A stretch of DNA of 33,473 nucleotides. It comes from an uncultured Eisenbergiella sp. (lineage in GTDB: Bacteria > Bacillota > Clostridia > Lachnospirales > Lachnospiraceae). The stretch lies in the NCBI GenBank assembly GCA_904392525.1, contig CAJFMW010000023.1:2050-35522 (forward strand), written 5' to 3'. Position 1 is the stretch's first letter; every line of letters starts with the position of its first letter. Position numbers and translations under genes: made by a program. A model generated the notes under the pieces. It did not search any database. It was not told where the DNA came from and was given only the letters and a program-made list of their open reading frames with translations. Shown piece by piece: positions 17,908 through 26,854 of this stretch.

Positions 17908-18708
17908 ATGTATTGTGTTATTCAGGAAGTCCCACTAAAGAAGCCTGATACGCACGGCGAATACAAAGAGATTGCTGTGGATTCTTATTCCTTCACCATT
18001 AACGGGAACATGATAAAGAAATACACTTATACTAAGGGCGGCGGCCAATATGAAAGACCGGTCCGGAAGGCTTATAAGATCAGCGTCCACGAAAGCTACA
18101 GGGAAAATGGCAGGGTACGAAAAAGACAGACGTCTATCTGCACAATCGGATATTATGACATCATAGATTGGGGCAGCTGGATAGGGGATTATTGCAATCT
18201 GGACGCCAAGGCGGAATCACTGGGGATGACTGCAGAAGAGCTTACAGACATGATTTATGGGAAATTTCAACCCATTATAGACAGGACGAAGGAAGAATTT
18301 CGCCAAACAGACGAGTACGCCGCAAAAATAGAGCATGAGCGCATCCTGAATGAACATCTCCGCAAGAAAGAGGATTTCGACAAAAAATACAACGGGCTTG
18401 GGGAATACGACGAATGTTATGATGTATTCGGGGTCCTGAGAGAACCGGAACGCCTGAAACAAATTAAAGCGCAGTACAAATTCCGGCAGGAATATGAAGA
18501 GAAAAGCCGTAGTTACTGGAATAATTCATGGAGTAACTACACCAGTTCATTTAATATGGCAGACACAATGGATCCCCAAAAAGCCGAAGCATATAAAGCA
18601 ATCTACAAAGCGGCAGCCAAAGCACTGCATCCGGATGCAAATCCGGGCAAAGATACATCCGGAGCAATGCAGGTACTTAACGAACTGAAACAGCAATGGG
18701 GAGTTTGA
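17908..18708 (+). CDS. protein with C-terminal J-domain-like motif
   Basis: 266 aa; YKAIYKAAAKALHPDANPGKDTSGAMQVLNELKQQWG contains an HPD motif; RBS GGAGGGAGACAGGAT. Confidence 0.7.
   Translation: MYCVIQEVPLKKPDTHGEYKEIAVDSYSFTINGNMIKKYTYTKGGGQYERPVRKAYKISVHESYRENGRVRKRQTSICTIGYYDIIDWGSWIGDYCNLDAKAESLGMTAEELTDMIYGKFQPIIDRTKEEFRQTDEYAAKIEHERILNEHLRKKEDFDKKYNGLGEYDECYDVFGVLREPERLKQIKAQYKFRQEYEEKSRSYWNNSWSNYTSSFNMADTMDPQKAEAYKAIYKAAAKALHPDANPGKDTSGAMQVLNELKQQWGV
18509..18541. repeat. palindrome copy 3 inside the J-domain CDS
   Basis: GTAGTTACT at 18509 and AGTAACTACA at 18532; same 23-nt phase as copies 1 and 2. Confidence 0.7.
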
Positions 18709-19659
18709 TCACTCCCCACAGGCATTAAGAATATTCCCGACCTGCTCCCCAAGTTCGGCTTTGCGGATTGCAATATATTCCACCGTTGATCCTTTGTCCC
18801 TGAACTTGGACATGCCGCAGCGGTATGCGCCGGAATCCAAAATTTCCATATCGTCAGCGAGCTGATGCAGCTTTTTGGACATGCGGAGCCTGCGCATACC
18901 GTCATTTTTGATCTGTCGGGTTCTCTCCACGCTCAATCCGGTTTGAGCGGCAATCTGCGGCAGAGTCAGACCGGCCTTATAATACATTGTGACAATGTTA
19001 TACTGTTCGGCATTGGTTCTCTTCTCAACAATCTGCCATACAGTCCGGGATGCCTGTTCGGCTGCCACCTTGTCAAGCACTTCACTTTCTATGCAAACGT
19101 TGTTCGGGATCATGTCTCCCAGTGAATCTTTTCCATTTTCGCCAATAAGCGCATCCAGGCTTGCGGCTCCAAACAGTATCCTTTTGACTATGTTTATTTC
19201 TTTGCGGGATAATCCGGAATATTCTGCTATCTCATCATCGGAAGCATCGTGTCCTTTTTTCCGGAAGAGCTCGGCCTTCGCATTTTGATATTGGGATACC
19301 TTGGCATAATAATTGGACGGAACATAAAAACATGACATGCTTTTTACATATTTTCGAACGGCATCAACAATATACCATTTGGCGAAGGTCATAAACTTGA
19401 TTTCACGGCTTTCGTCGTAATTATCTATAGCGGCAATCAGACCAAGAAAAGCTTCCTGCATCAGATCCTCTTCATTGTTTCTCCGAGATATATACGGGTC
19501 AACAAACTTTTTAATCAGGCTCAAATTCTCCTCAAAAAGTACGTACCTCAAATCTTTTTCATCTTTAGTGGTATAGCCGCACCTTTTTATGGCGGCAACA
19601 AGCTGCTCATTATCCATATCTTGCCACCTTTCCAGCCCGTGCATTGTGGGAAGAGGCAA
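18709..19659 (-). CDS. sigma-70 family RNA polymerase sigma factor
   Basis: Region 2-like NLSLIKKFVDPYI..EEDLMQEAFLGLIAAIDNYDESREIKFMTFAKWYIVDAVRKYV; region 4 HTH LTLPQIAAQTGLSVERTRQIKNDGMRRLR. Confidence 0.88.
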   Translation of the reverse strand: MPLPTMHGLERWQDMDNEQLVAAIKRCGYTTKDEKDLRYVLFEENLSLIKKFVDPYISRRNNEEDLMQEAFLGLIAAIDNYDESREIKFMTFAKWYIVDAVRKYVKSMSCFYVPSNYYAKVSQYQNAKAELFRKKGHDASDDEIAEYSGLSRKEINIVKRILFGAASLDALIGENGKDSLGDMIPNNVCIESEVLDKVAAEQASRTVWQIVEKRTNAEQYNIVTMYYKAGLTLPQIAAQTGLSVERTRQIKNDGMRRLRMSKKLHQLADDMEILDSGAYRCGMSKFRDKGSTVEYIAIRKAELGEQVGNILNACGE

Positions 19660-19678
19660 TGCATAGGGCTATAGTGTT

Positions 19679-19707
19679 ATCATATCAACGATTTGTCGAG
19701 TTGTAAA
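19679..19707 (-). promoter_or_regulatory. promoter upstream of the sigma factor gene
   Basis: Minus strand TTTACA - 17 nt - TATGAT between the tape-measure stop and the sigma gene. Confidence 0.5.
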
Positions 19708-19716
19708 ACTTATTTC

Positions 19717-22700
19717 CTATGCGAAGCTGTATCCATTACGGGAGCGCCGCTGATCTATGCCGGCAACAAGTTCCCTACCGTCAAGTTGGATGGAGGTATC
19801 CTTATTCAGGATTTCCCAAAGCAGCTGATTCTGTTCGGAAAGCAGTTCGTTCTGTGATGCCATAGCCGCTGATACACCGCTTGCGATTCCTTCCACGATC
19901 TGATCATTATTGGCTACGGCTGTTCTTCCGCCGACGGAACCGACAAATTCCGGTCCGGATTCACGGGCAACAAAGAGTTCTCCCATTTCAGGGAAACCGC
20001 CTTCTGCGAAGTGCGGGATTCGACCAAATGAGATATTTCCAAGAGAAAGGTCAAGTCCGAAAAATTCCCCAAGCCCGGATCCGTTAATCATATCCAGCAG
20101 AGAATTGATTCCATCAATTGCGCTGTTTATCATGGATTCTATGGACGATATAACCTGATTCAATACATCTACGGCTTTATTAGCCAGCCCTTTAAATCCG
20201 GCATAGATGCCTTCTTTCATGGTTTCTCCAAGCTTTTGCCACCTTTCAAGCGTAAACCACGGAGCAACGTTGTTATCCCACCAGCTTTGGATATTCGTTT
20301 TCCACCAAGTGACAGTTTCGTTCCACTTTTTTACAATCGCATCTTTTATGGTTTTGTATAACTCCGTCCACTTTTCCAATGTGAACCATGGAGCGATGTG
20401 CTCATTCCACCATGTCCCAATCCCCAGTTCATCCCACCAGACGACCAATTCATTCCACTTCGCCTGAAGGGCAAGCCAAATATTATTAAACAGTTCCAGC
20501 CACTTTTCCAATGTGAACCATGGCACTATGTGTTCATTCCACCAGAGGCCAATCCCGGACTCGTCCCACCATGTAACAAGCTCGTTCCATTTTGTTTCAA
20601 AAGCAGTCTTAATGTTCCCCCATACAGATTCCCATTTTTCGATGGAAAACCATGATGTGATCTCACCCCACCTCTGTTCAAAGACAGTCGAGATAGTTGT
20701 CATGGCTCCGACGGCAGCGATTCGCGATCCGGTCTGAAGACCTTCTCCCATCGTTGCACCTATGTCATTCCCCTTTGCCCTTACAGGTTCCTGTTCTTCG
20801 TCCAGCCCCTGTGTGATCCCTTTCGCATAATCTTTTCCGGCATTTTTTCCACTTGAAAACAGATCGCCGCTTTCGAGCTTCTGCTTTACTTTTTCGTCCA
20901 GAGCAATCCCGGCATTCTCAGCCTCTACAACGAGATCAGCCAGCCCCTCATTATATTCTTCCAGAGAAATCTTTCCGTTTTTATACTGCTGCGTCAACTG
21001 CGTAAACTTCTTGGCAAAATCCTCCGCGTTCCTGACCTTATCAACACCAAACAGATTCTCAAGGATATTGTCGATCTCATGCATGATCCCAAGACCGGCA
21101 CCCATACCAATAATGCCGCCCTGGACAATTCCGATCGCGCCGCCGAAATTTTTCGTGGATGTTGATCCGGAATCTGCCGCCGTCTTTGCAGTACCAAACA
21201 GCGTTTTTACCTCTGCAAGGAATGTGATAACTTTTGAGCCGGCAATAACAGCATCAAGCCCTGCAAGAGCTACCTTAAATCCGACAAATGCCGCAGCAAG
21301 GTTCCTGATCCCCGTCGCTGTGTCCTCCGGCTCCACACTGTCCATCCAGTCCGCCAGATGGTCGAGGAAATTTTCCAGTTTTTCCGAATTCAGGAAATTA
21401 GCGACCAGATCAGACACATCCTCCAGGAACAGGATCAGCCCTTCCCCGACTGTTTCCGCAAACGGTTCCAGAGATGCCCACAGCTCCGAAAAATTCTCAC
21501 GAAGGGAAGCCCAGTCAACTTTTTCCACAAAATCCGTTAATACGCCAAGAAGGTCTGGAAGCCCCTCCTCAAGCACCCATTCTCCGAGCGGGAGCAGCAC
21601 TTGCTGATAAAAATCAGTGAATACCCCGGATACAGCATCTACCGCAGGGACAAGAGAGGATGTAAACCGTTCAAATGCCGTCAGGAGCGGGCTGAAATCA
21701 AGCTGAGCAGACCACAGGACCGTAGCGTCTGCGGCTTCCCGGATATTAGAAATAATGGCGGCGAAGATATCACGGATATTCTCAAGGATGTGAAGCCCGG
21801 TCCGGTTTTCGTTCCATGCATCCCTAAAATTGGCTGCAAGGTTCCCAGCCACCTGTCCAATGTCCCCGACAATGATCAGGATGTCTTCAAACATTGCGAC
21901 AGTCTCATCCTGATTCCACATTTCCAGGAAGTCCCTTCCGATATCGGAGAATAATGCGGATACTTCTTCAAGCGCATACCTCCAGGAATCCATGACATAT
22001 GCCCCTTGGCGGTCCCATGCCTCCTTCAGCGGATCAAAAAGCCGGGAAAAGATATCTTTGATCTTGTCCGCAAAGTCTTTGATATCCTGCTCTATTGGAA
22101 CAGTTTCAAACATATCCCCCGCGGATGTGTCCCCGCCGCTGCCTCCACCGCCAGAAGCCGGTTCCCGATCCGGTTGAATTACGTTCAGCTCGTCAATGCT
22201 GAGCATGTTATTGAGCTGCTTTGCGACTTCCTGGGCGGCGTTTCCCACATCCTCAATGCTCCCCGCATAATCCTCCATAACACCCACGGCCTGTATCGCA
22301 TAACTCTTCCCGGTAAGGGCAGAAAGAAATCTTGCAAGAATATTGAGCGCTTTAGTCATCATGTTGATAAAAGCGGTCAGGTAGGGAAGGACAACGTTAC
22401 CAATCGGAGCAAATCCGGCCGCAAAAGCGTTCTTCAGTGCAGCAAGGGCGGAAACCATACCTGATATCGTTCGATTATATTCTTTAGAATACAATGTCAG
22501 GTTGTCCGAACCTTCCCGAATGGCATTCTGTATTGCGGAGATTCCCTGAAATACAGTTGAAAACAGAAGGCTGGTTCCAAGCATCTGTCCAATACCAAAA
22601 TCGCCCTTCCTTCCACTGGCTTTTCTGAGCTCTCCGCCTGAGCGGTTAATTTTCTTCAGCACTCTTTCAATCCCGTCACCCAGCTTTTTAAACGTACCCA

Positions 22701-23805
22701 GAAGCCCATTAAAAGCCCTGGGAATCCCCTTAAACAATTTATCCGGAGTGATCTTCGGTACTTTATCCGGAAGGATGGGAGCGGATACCTGACCGCCTTC
22801 TTTGCCTATAGACGCAATCTTTGCCTTGAGTGCGTCAGCGTATTTGCTTGTCTCCACGATCTGACGCTGCAGATTTCTGAACGGCCTGCTGTCAGTATCC
22901 ACGCCCATATGGATATCGTTATCCTGCCGGTTCAGGAGACGATTTATTTTCTTCTCCGCCTTATCAAGTTCGGATTGCAGTTTTTTCAGATCAGTTTCAT
23001 CAATTTCCGGCGCCTGAAGCCCCTCCAGTTTTTCCTCAAAGTTATCTACATCAATTCCGGCTTTTCCGAGTGTATTCCGGACGTTTTTTCCAAATTTTTC
23101 AACAGCTTCATTCCAGTTTGATATATCCTTATACGCATCACCGAAGACTGCTTCCATTGCGGAACGGTCATACCCCATGGAATCCGCGGATACATCCTCA
23201 ATACGCGGGGATTCTTCATAGTTTTCGGATGCTGTATCAAGACTGTGAATTTTGATATCATCGGACAGTCTGCCGGCCTTTTCCAGAGCACTTTCAAACC
23301 CGATAACATCATTGAGCGCTTTTGCAATCTGATATTGGATATTCTCCCATGAGCGTCCAGTATCCCTGCCAGTAAGCAGTGCTTTCTCTTCCGCATCACC
23401 GTATTTTTCAAGCCGGGCCTGCGCCTTGGAGAGCCCCCGCTCCAAATCGGAAAAGGACATACTACTAAAATCCAGATTGCTCCGAACATCCTTGAACGCT
23501 TCTGCCAGATTATGTGAGCTCTGAGCAGTCTTTTCCTGTGATTTTTGAATTTTTTGCAGATTGGAAAAATCTATCTTTGAAATGCTTTCCAGAGTCCTGC
23601 TTAACTCCTGATAGTTTTGCAGAACGCGATCATCCAGACTGATGCCTTCAGAACCCTTTTTTATATTTTCGATTCCAGAAGCATCGATATTTCCAAGACT
23701 TTCATTGAGTTTTAATAAGGTCTTTGAAAGATTGTTTAAGGCTTTATCTGCCTTGTCTACATTTGCAGATATCTCTATCTGCAGCTGGTCAATATTCTCG
23801 GGCAT
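19717..23805 (-). CDS. phage tail tape measure protein
   Basis: 1362 aa; coiled-coil N-terminus, central hydrophobic segments, Trp-rich WWNEHIxPWFTLEKW repeats, C-terminal HFAEGGFPEMGELFVARESGPEFVGSVGGRTAVANNDQIVEGI typical of Firmicutes phage tape-measure proteins. Confidence 0.88.
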   Translation of the reverse strand: MPENIDQLQIEISANVDKADKALNNLSKTLLKLNESLGNIDASGIENIKKGSEGISLDDRVLQNYQELSRTLESISKIDFSNLQKIQKSQEKTAQSSHNLAEAFKDVRSNLDFSSMSFSDLERGLSKAQARLEKYGDAEEKALLTGRDTGRSWENIQYQIAKALNDVIGFESALEKAGRLSDDIKIHSLDTASENYEESPRIEDVSADSMGYDRSAMEAVFGDAYKDISNWNEAVEKFGKNVRNTLGKAGIDVDNFEEKLEGLQAPEIDETDLKKLQSELDKAEKKINRLLNRQDNDIHMGVDTDSRPFRNLQRQIVETSKYADALKAKIASIGKEGGQVSAPILPDKVPKITPDKLFKGIPRAFNGLLGTFKKLGDGIERVLKKINRSGGELRKASGRKGDFGIGQMLGTSLLFSTVFQGISAIQNAIREGSDNLTLYSKEYNRTISGMVSALAALKNAFAAGFAPIGNVVLPYLTAFINMMTKALNILARFLSALTGKSYAIQAVGVMEDYAGSIEDVGNAAQEVAKQLNNMLSIDELNVIQPDREPASGGGGSGGDTSAGDMFETVPIEQDIKDFADKIKDIFSRLFDPLKEAWDRQGAYVMDSWRYALEEVSALFSDIGRDFLEMWNQDETVAMFEDILIIVGDIGQVAGNLAANFRDAWNENRTGLHILENIRDIFAAIISNIREAADATVLWSAQLDFSPLLTAFERFTSSLVPAVDAVSGVFTDFYQQVLLPLGEWVLEEGLPDLLGVLTDFVEKVDWASLRENFSELWASLEPFAETVGEGLILFLEDVSDLVANFLNSEKLENFLDHLADWMDSVEPEDTATGIRNLAAAFVGFKVALAGLDAVIAGSKVITFLAEVKTLFGTAKTAADSGSTSTKNFGGAIGIVQGGIIGMGAGLGIMHEIDNILENLFGVDKVRNAEDFAKKFTQLTQQYKNGKISLEEYNEGLADLVVEAENAGIALDEKVKQKLESGDLFSSGKNAGKDYAKGITQGLDEEQEPVRAKGNDIGATMGEGLQTGSRIAAVGAMTTISTVFEQRWGEITSWFSIEKWESVWGNIKTAFETKWNELVTWWDESGIGLWWNEHIVPWFTLEKWLELFNNIWLALQAKWNELVVWWDELGIGTWWNEHIAPWFTLEKWTELYKTIKDAIVKKWNETVTWWKTNIQSWWDNNVAPWFTLERWQKLGETMKEGIYAGFKGLANKAVDVLNQVISSIESMINSAIDGINSLLDMINGSGLGEFFGLDLSLGNISFGRIPHFAEGGFPEMGELFVARESGPEFVGSVGGRTAVANNDQIVEGIASGVSAAMASQNELLSEQNQLLWEILNKDTSIQLDGRELVAGIDQRRSRNGYSFA
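20239..20640 (-). repeat. Trp-rich 43-44-aa tandem repeats within the tape measure protein
   Basis: EKW/ERW...KWNE...WW...WW...PWFTL repeated with 44, 44 and 43 aa spacing. Confidence 0.8.
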
Positions 23806-23869
23806 ACAACCCTCCTAATTGTTTGAGGTCAGCGGCCAGACTCCAACACGTCCGGCCGGTTCAGATTCT

Positions 23870-24277
23870 TTATCTATTCCAGAATAAACTTTTGACTGTA
23901 TCATCCCCATGCGCCCAGAGGATTTCCCGTAAAAGCACATATGTGGTTCTTTTTTCCGTCTCCCCATTATCAAATGTACTGATATTTTGAGGCTTCATTC
24001 CCTTGTATTTCTCTGCATACCTGTGATACAAATCATACAATGCTGCGTCCGGAAGTTTATCCAGACCGGACATGATGTTTACTGCAGCGTCCCAGCCCTC
24101 AACAGCCTCATTTACATAGATTATTCGTCCGTTCTCTGTACCGCGAATAAAAAGGAAACTGGAAATCAAGCCAAAATCCTCTATTCCCTTTTTTATTTTT
24201 CGCGGGATTCTGCGAAAATCCAGACTTGCGACATGAGGAGAGTGATTGTGAATTAATTCTTTGTCAGGCAAAAACAT
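23870..24277 (-). CDS. hypothetical protein upstream of the tape measure gene
   Basis: 135-aa ORF with RBS TTGGAGGTAAGTT. Confidence 0.6.
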   Translation of the reverse strand: MFLPDKELIHNHSPHVASLDFRRIPRKIKKGIEDFGLISSFLFIRGTENGRIIYVNEAVEGWDAAVNIMSGLDKLPDAALYDLYHRYAEKYKGMKPQNISTFDNGETEKRTTYVLLREILWAHGDDTVKSLFWNR

Positions 24278-24280
24278 AAC

Positions 24281-24451
24281 TTACCTCCAAATCAACCATA
24301 CAGCGCAGGCAACAAAGAAACAGCTGATCAGGCTGCCGGTCACATTTGCCATATCCCTTTTTCTGCGAACGATGGAAAAGATAAATACGCCCATTATGGC
24401 GAGTAAAAACAGCGTTGTCATAACCATGAGTGCATGTGCGATAATTATCAT
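24281..24451 (-). CDS. small two-TM membrane protein (56 aa, not in supplied ORF track)
   Basis: MIIIAHALMVMTTLFLLAIMGVFIFSIVRRKRDMANVTGSLISCFFVACAVWLIWR; start overlaps the upstream gene's stop. Confidence 0.6.
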   Translation of the reverse strand: MIIIAHALMVMTTLFLLAIMGVFIFSIVRRKRDMANVTGSLISCFFVACAVWLIWR

Positions 24452-24705
24452 ACTGTATCCTCCTCTGCGCTGTCATCATAGGTTCCCATATCATAAAAGA
24501 GTCCGTTTTGATCTGGCGTGCTGCTTGGATCAAAGCCGATATAAGGCTTCTTGGGCCGAAACAGGGAGCGCACTTTATAAGGCGTCCCCTCATGGGTAAC
24601 ACTTGAGACATAGAACGGTTCCTTATTCCACGTAGCCAGATATCGAAGCGGTATGGTGTCACACCATTTTTCTATGCTTTCAATTTTCGCTTTTACCATT
24701 GCCAT
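24448..24705 (-). CDS. hypothetical protein
   Basis: 85-aa ORF in a collinear operon. Confidence 0.6.
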   Translation of the reverse strand: MAMVKAKIESIEKWCDTIPLRYLATWNKEPFYVSSVTHEGTPYKVRSLFRPKKPYIGFDPSSTPDQNGLFYDMGTYDDSAEEDTV

Positions 24706-24719
24706 TACTCGATTCTCCT

Positions 24720-25610
24720 TTATCCTTCCGGTCTTTCACCAATGTACTTTGAAACAATATCCTTTGTTTCCGCATCCATCAGACTGATTTTAGAGAGCAT
24801 ATCCGGCTCACTTTTCAGCAGAGCCGATATTTTATGTCTCTTCTCGCTGTTACTGATATTGTCATTTTCGATGCCATCAATCAGGTTCCTGATTCTGGCA
24901 GTTTCCTTTTGGGTCAATGAATATTTCAGATCAACCCTGGACGCTGCAAGAAGATCCGATGCTCTCTTCATACTCCCGTTTTTTTCTGTAAATTCAGCGG
25001 CATTCAGCTTTTGCCAGCCCACATATTCGCCCACTGGAACGCCGTTTACCGTCCTCTTTTCCAGCAAATCGTTGCCGGGGAAAATACCACCTTTATCAGG
25101 ATGACCGGCATACGCATCAACCGCACTTTTGGCAAAAGATTCCAGCTCCCGCAGTTCCCTCAGGCAGTCGTCAACCTTGGGAACTTCTACGTAATAGCCA
25201 TGTTCCGCAGCCAGCTTGGCAAAAATTTTGCTGGCAAAAAGATTTCCGGAAACTTCGCCCTCAATCATTTTGAGTTCTGACATGGTCAGTTCGATTTCAA
25301 AATCATGGATACTGCGAAGCAGTTGTAAAGTGTTCGGAGAAACAGGCTTTAATGTCCATTTTCGCAAATCTTCCCGGATAGCCTCACACACTTCTTCAAT
25401 CTGCTGTTTTGCCTGTTCCCGTTTAAACGAAAGTGTCCCCTGCGCCTCCGGCCATACATTCTGCATAATCTCCAGTTTTGCAACTTCTTCCTTGTACCTT
25501 TCCCGGATTTTTTCAACCTTTTTATTGTAATCAGCAAAACGCCAATCCGCCTCATTCTGAAAACCCTTCACGATATCGCCAATTCTTTCAATGTTGGTCA
25601 TAGTCTTCAT
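24720..25610 (-). CDS. hypothetical helical protein
   Basis: 296-aa ORF, charged and coiled-coil-like; no family recognised. Confidence 0.65.
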   Translation of the reverse strand: MKTMTNIERIGDIVKGFQNEADWRFADYNKKVEKIRERYKEEVAKLEIMQNVWPEAQGTLSFKREQAKQQIEEVCEAIREDLRKWTLKPVSPNTLQLLRSIHDFEIELTMSELKMIEGEVSGNLFASKIFAKLAAEHGYYVEVPKVDDCLRELRELESFAKSAVDAYAGHPDKGGIFPGNDLLEKRTVNGVPVGEYVGWQKLNAAEFTEKNGSMKRASDLLAASRVDLKYSLTQKETARIRNLIDGIENDNISNSEKRHKISALLKSEPDMLSKISLMDAETKDIVSKYIGERPEG

Positions 25611-25615
25611 TCCCC

Positions 25616-25831
25616 CTATTTATAAAATTTTAAAATCTGTTCTGCAGCCGTTTCTTTATGCTCCGCTGGCACACTTTGCTTTTTATAGTGTTGGAGCACC
25701 TTTTCGACATTATCCTGCGCCTGCCTCACCTGCGCAGCAATCTTAATGGCCTTCAAGCCCTCCGGTGTTCTCGCAGCGTCCAGGCGTTTCTTGAAATCCC
25801 GGCATTGCTGCCTTTCAAAATCCGTTAACAT
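25616..25831 (-). CDS. hypothetical protein
   Basis: 71-aa ORF, collinear. Confidence 0.55.
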   Translation of the reverse strand: MLTDFERQQCRDFKKRLDAARTPEGLKAIKIAAQVRQAQDNVEKVLQHYKKQSVPAEHKETAAEQILKFYK

Positions 25832-25835
25832 GCTG

Positions 25836-26030
25836 TTACCTCCATTTGCTGAAAATTTCGATTGCTGAATCCAGCCGCTTATTCATTTCCGTTTTGCATC
25901 GGTTCAGATAATCCACCATGACGGAACCTTCTTCCCGGTCCATCTTCTGACACATTCCTCCAACGAATGTTACGATATAATCCGCCGCATGCCGTGTGGC
26001 CGATTCTACCATCCAATCTCGAATCTGCAT
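25836..26030 (-). CDS. hypothetical protein
   Basis: 64-aa ORF with RBS GGAAGGAGGGAAAAT; first gene of the cassette. Confidence 0.55.
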   Translation of the reverse strand: MQIRDWMVESATRHAADYIVTFVGGMCQKMDREEGSVMVDYLNRCKTEMNKRLDSAIEIFSKWR

Positions 26031-26148
26031 ATTTTCCCTCCTTCCTGTTGCGGGCCTTTTTCTTGTTTTTTCAGAATTCAGTGGTTAAAAGAGGGGAGAG
26101 CGAAAGCGTTTCAAGACCCCTGTATACCCGTTTTAAAACATGAAAAAA

Positions 26149-26170
26149 GGACAGTGGAAGCCACTATCCT
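26149..26170 (-). terminator. intrinsic terminator downstream of the serine recombinase
   Basis: Minus strand AGGATAGTGG-CTT-CCACTGTCC followed by TTTTTT. Confidence 0.75.
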
Positions 26171-26185
26171 GATAAAAAGTATATA

Positions 26186-26746
26186 TTACTTCTTTTGAGC
26201 CCTGATAAGCGTTGATTTGGAAATTCCTGTCATCGCTTCTACTTGTTTGTAGGAATGTGATTCCAACAGTTCCAACGCGTGTTCAATCTGCTTTCTGGAA
26301 TACTTCTTAGGCCTTCCCTCCCTATAGTCAGCCCGCTTCCGCGCAATAGCCTTGCCTTCCTGCGTCCGCTCAATTATCATATCACGTTCAAACTCTGCAA
26401 ACGCCAGCATTACATTCCTAATCAGTTTGCCGGACGGAGTATTATCCATGATGCCCATATTGAGTACATGCACTGTAATGCCGCGCTCCAGAAGGCTGTT
26501 TATAAGCTCTATCCCTCCGGAAGCAGAACGCGCTATTCTGTCCAGCTTACTGACAATCAGCGTATCACCGGGCTGAAGCAGATCCATAAGCTTATCCAGC
26601 TCCGGCCTGTGGTTTTTGGTGCCAGTGAAAGTATCAGAATATATTTTCTGAGCCCCCGCATTTTTGAGGGCTGTTTCCTGCGCATCCAGACTGTTTCCAT
26701 CGCGGGCCTGCCCTGTTGTACTTACTCTGCCGTAGCCGTATCTCAT
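26186..26746 (-). CDS. serine recombinase (resolvase/invertase family)
   Basis: [23 protein letters not shown] (catalytic Ser), [44 protein letters not shown]-terminal HTH. Confidence 0.93.
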   Translation of the reverse strand: MRYGYGRVSTTGQARDGNSLDAQETALKNAGAQKIYSDTFTGTKNHRPELDKLMDLLQPGDTLIVSKLDRIARSASGGIELINSLLERGITVHVLNMGIMDNTPSGKLIRNVMLAFAEFERDMIIERTQEGKAIARKRADYREGRPKKYSRKQIEHALELLESHSYKQVEAMTGISKSTLIRAQKK

Positions 26747-26797
26747 TTGGTATCCTCCTATATATGGCACTATATTATGACACTCCTGTATACGGCT

Positions 26798-26826
26798 ATT
26801 TTACGGCATTCTGTTTTCGGTGTCAA
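26798..26826 (-). promoter_or_regulatory. promoter of the serine recombinase gene
   Basis: Minus strand TTGACA - 17 nt - TAAAAT. Confidence 0.65.
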
Positions 26827-26854
26827 TACTTATAAGTTTTGATTCATATCTTTG

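Noticed and set aside
21011-21607. Plus-strand ORF of 198 aa
   Set aside because: Shadow ORF opposite the tape-measure gene, S/P/R-rich composition.
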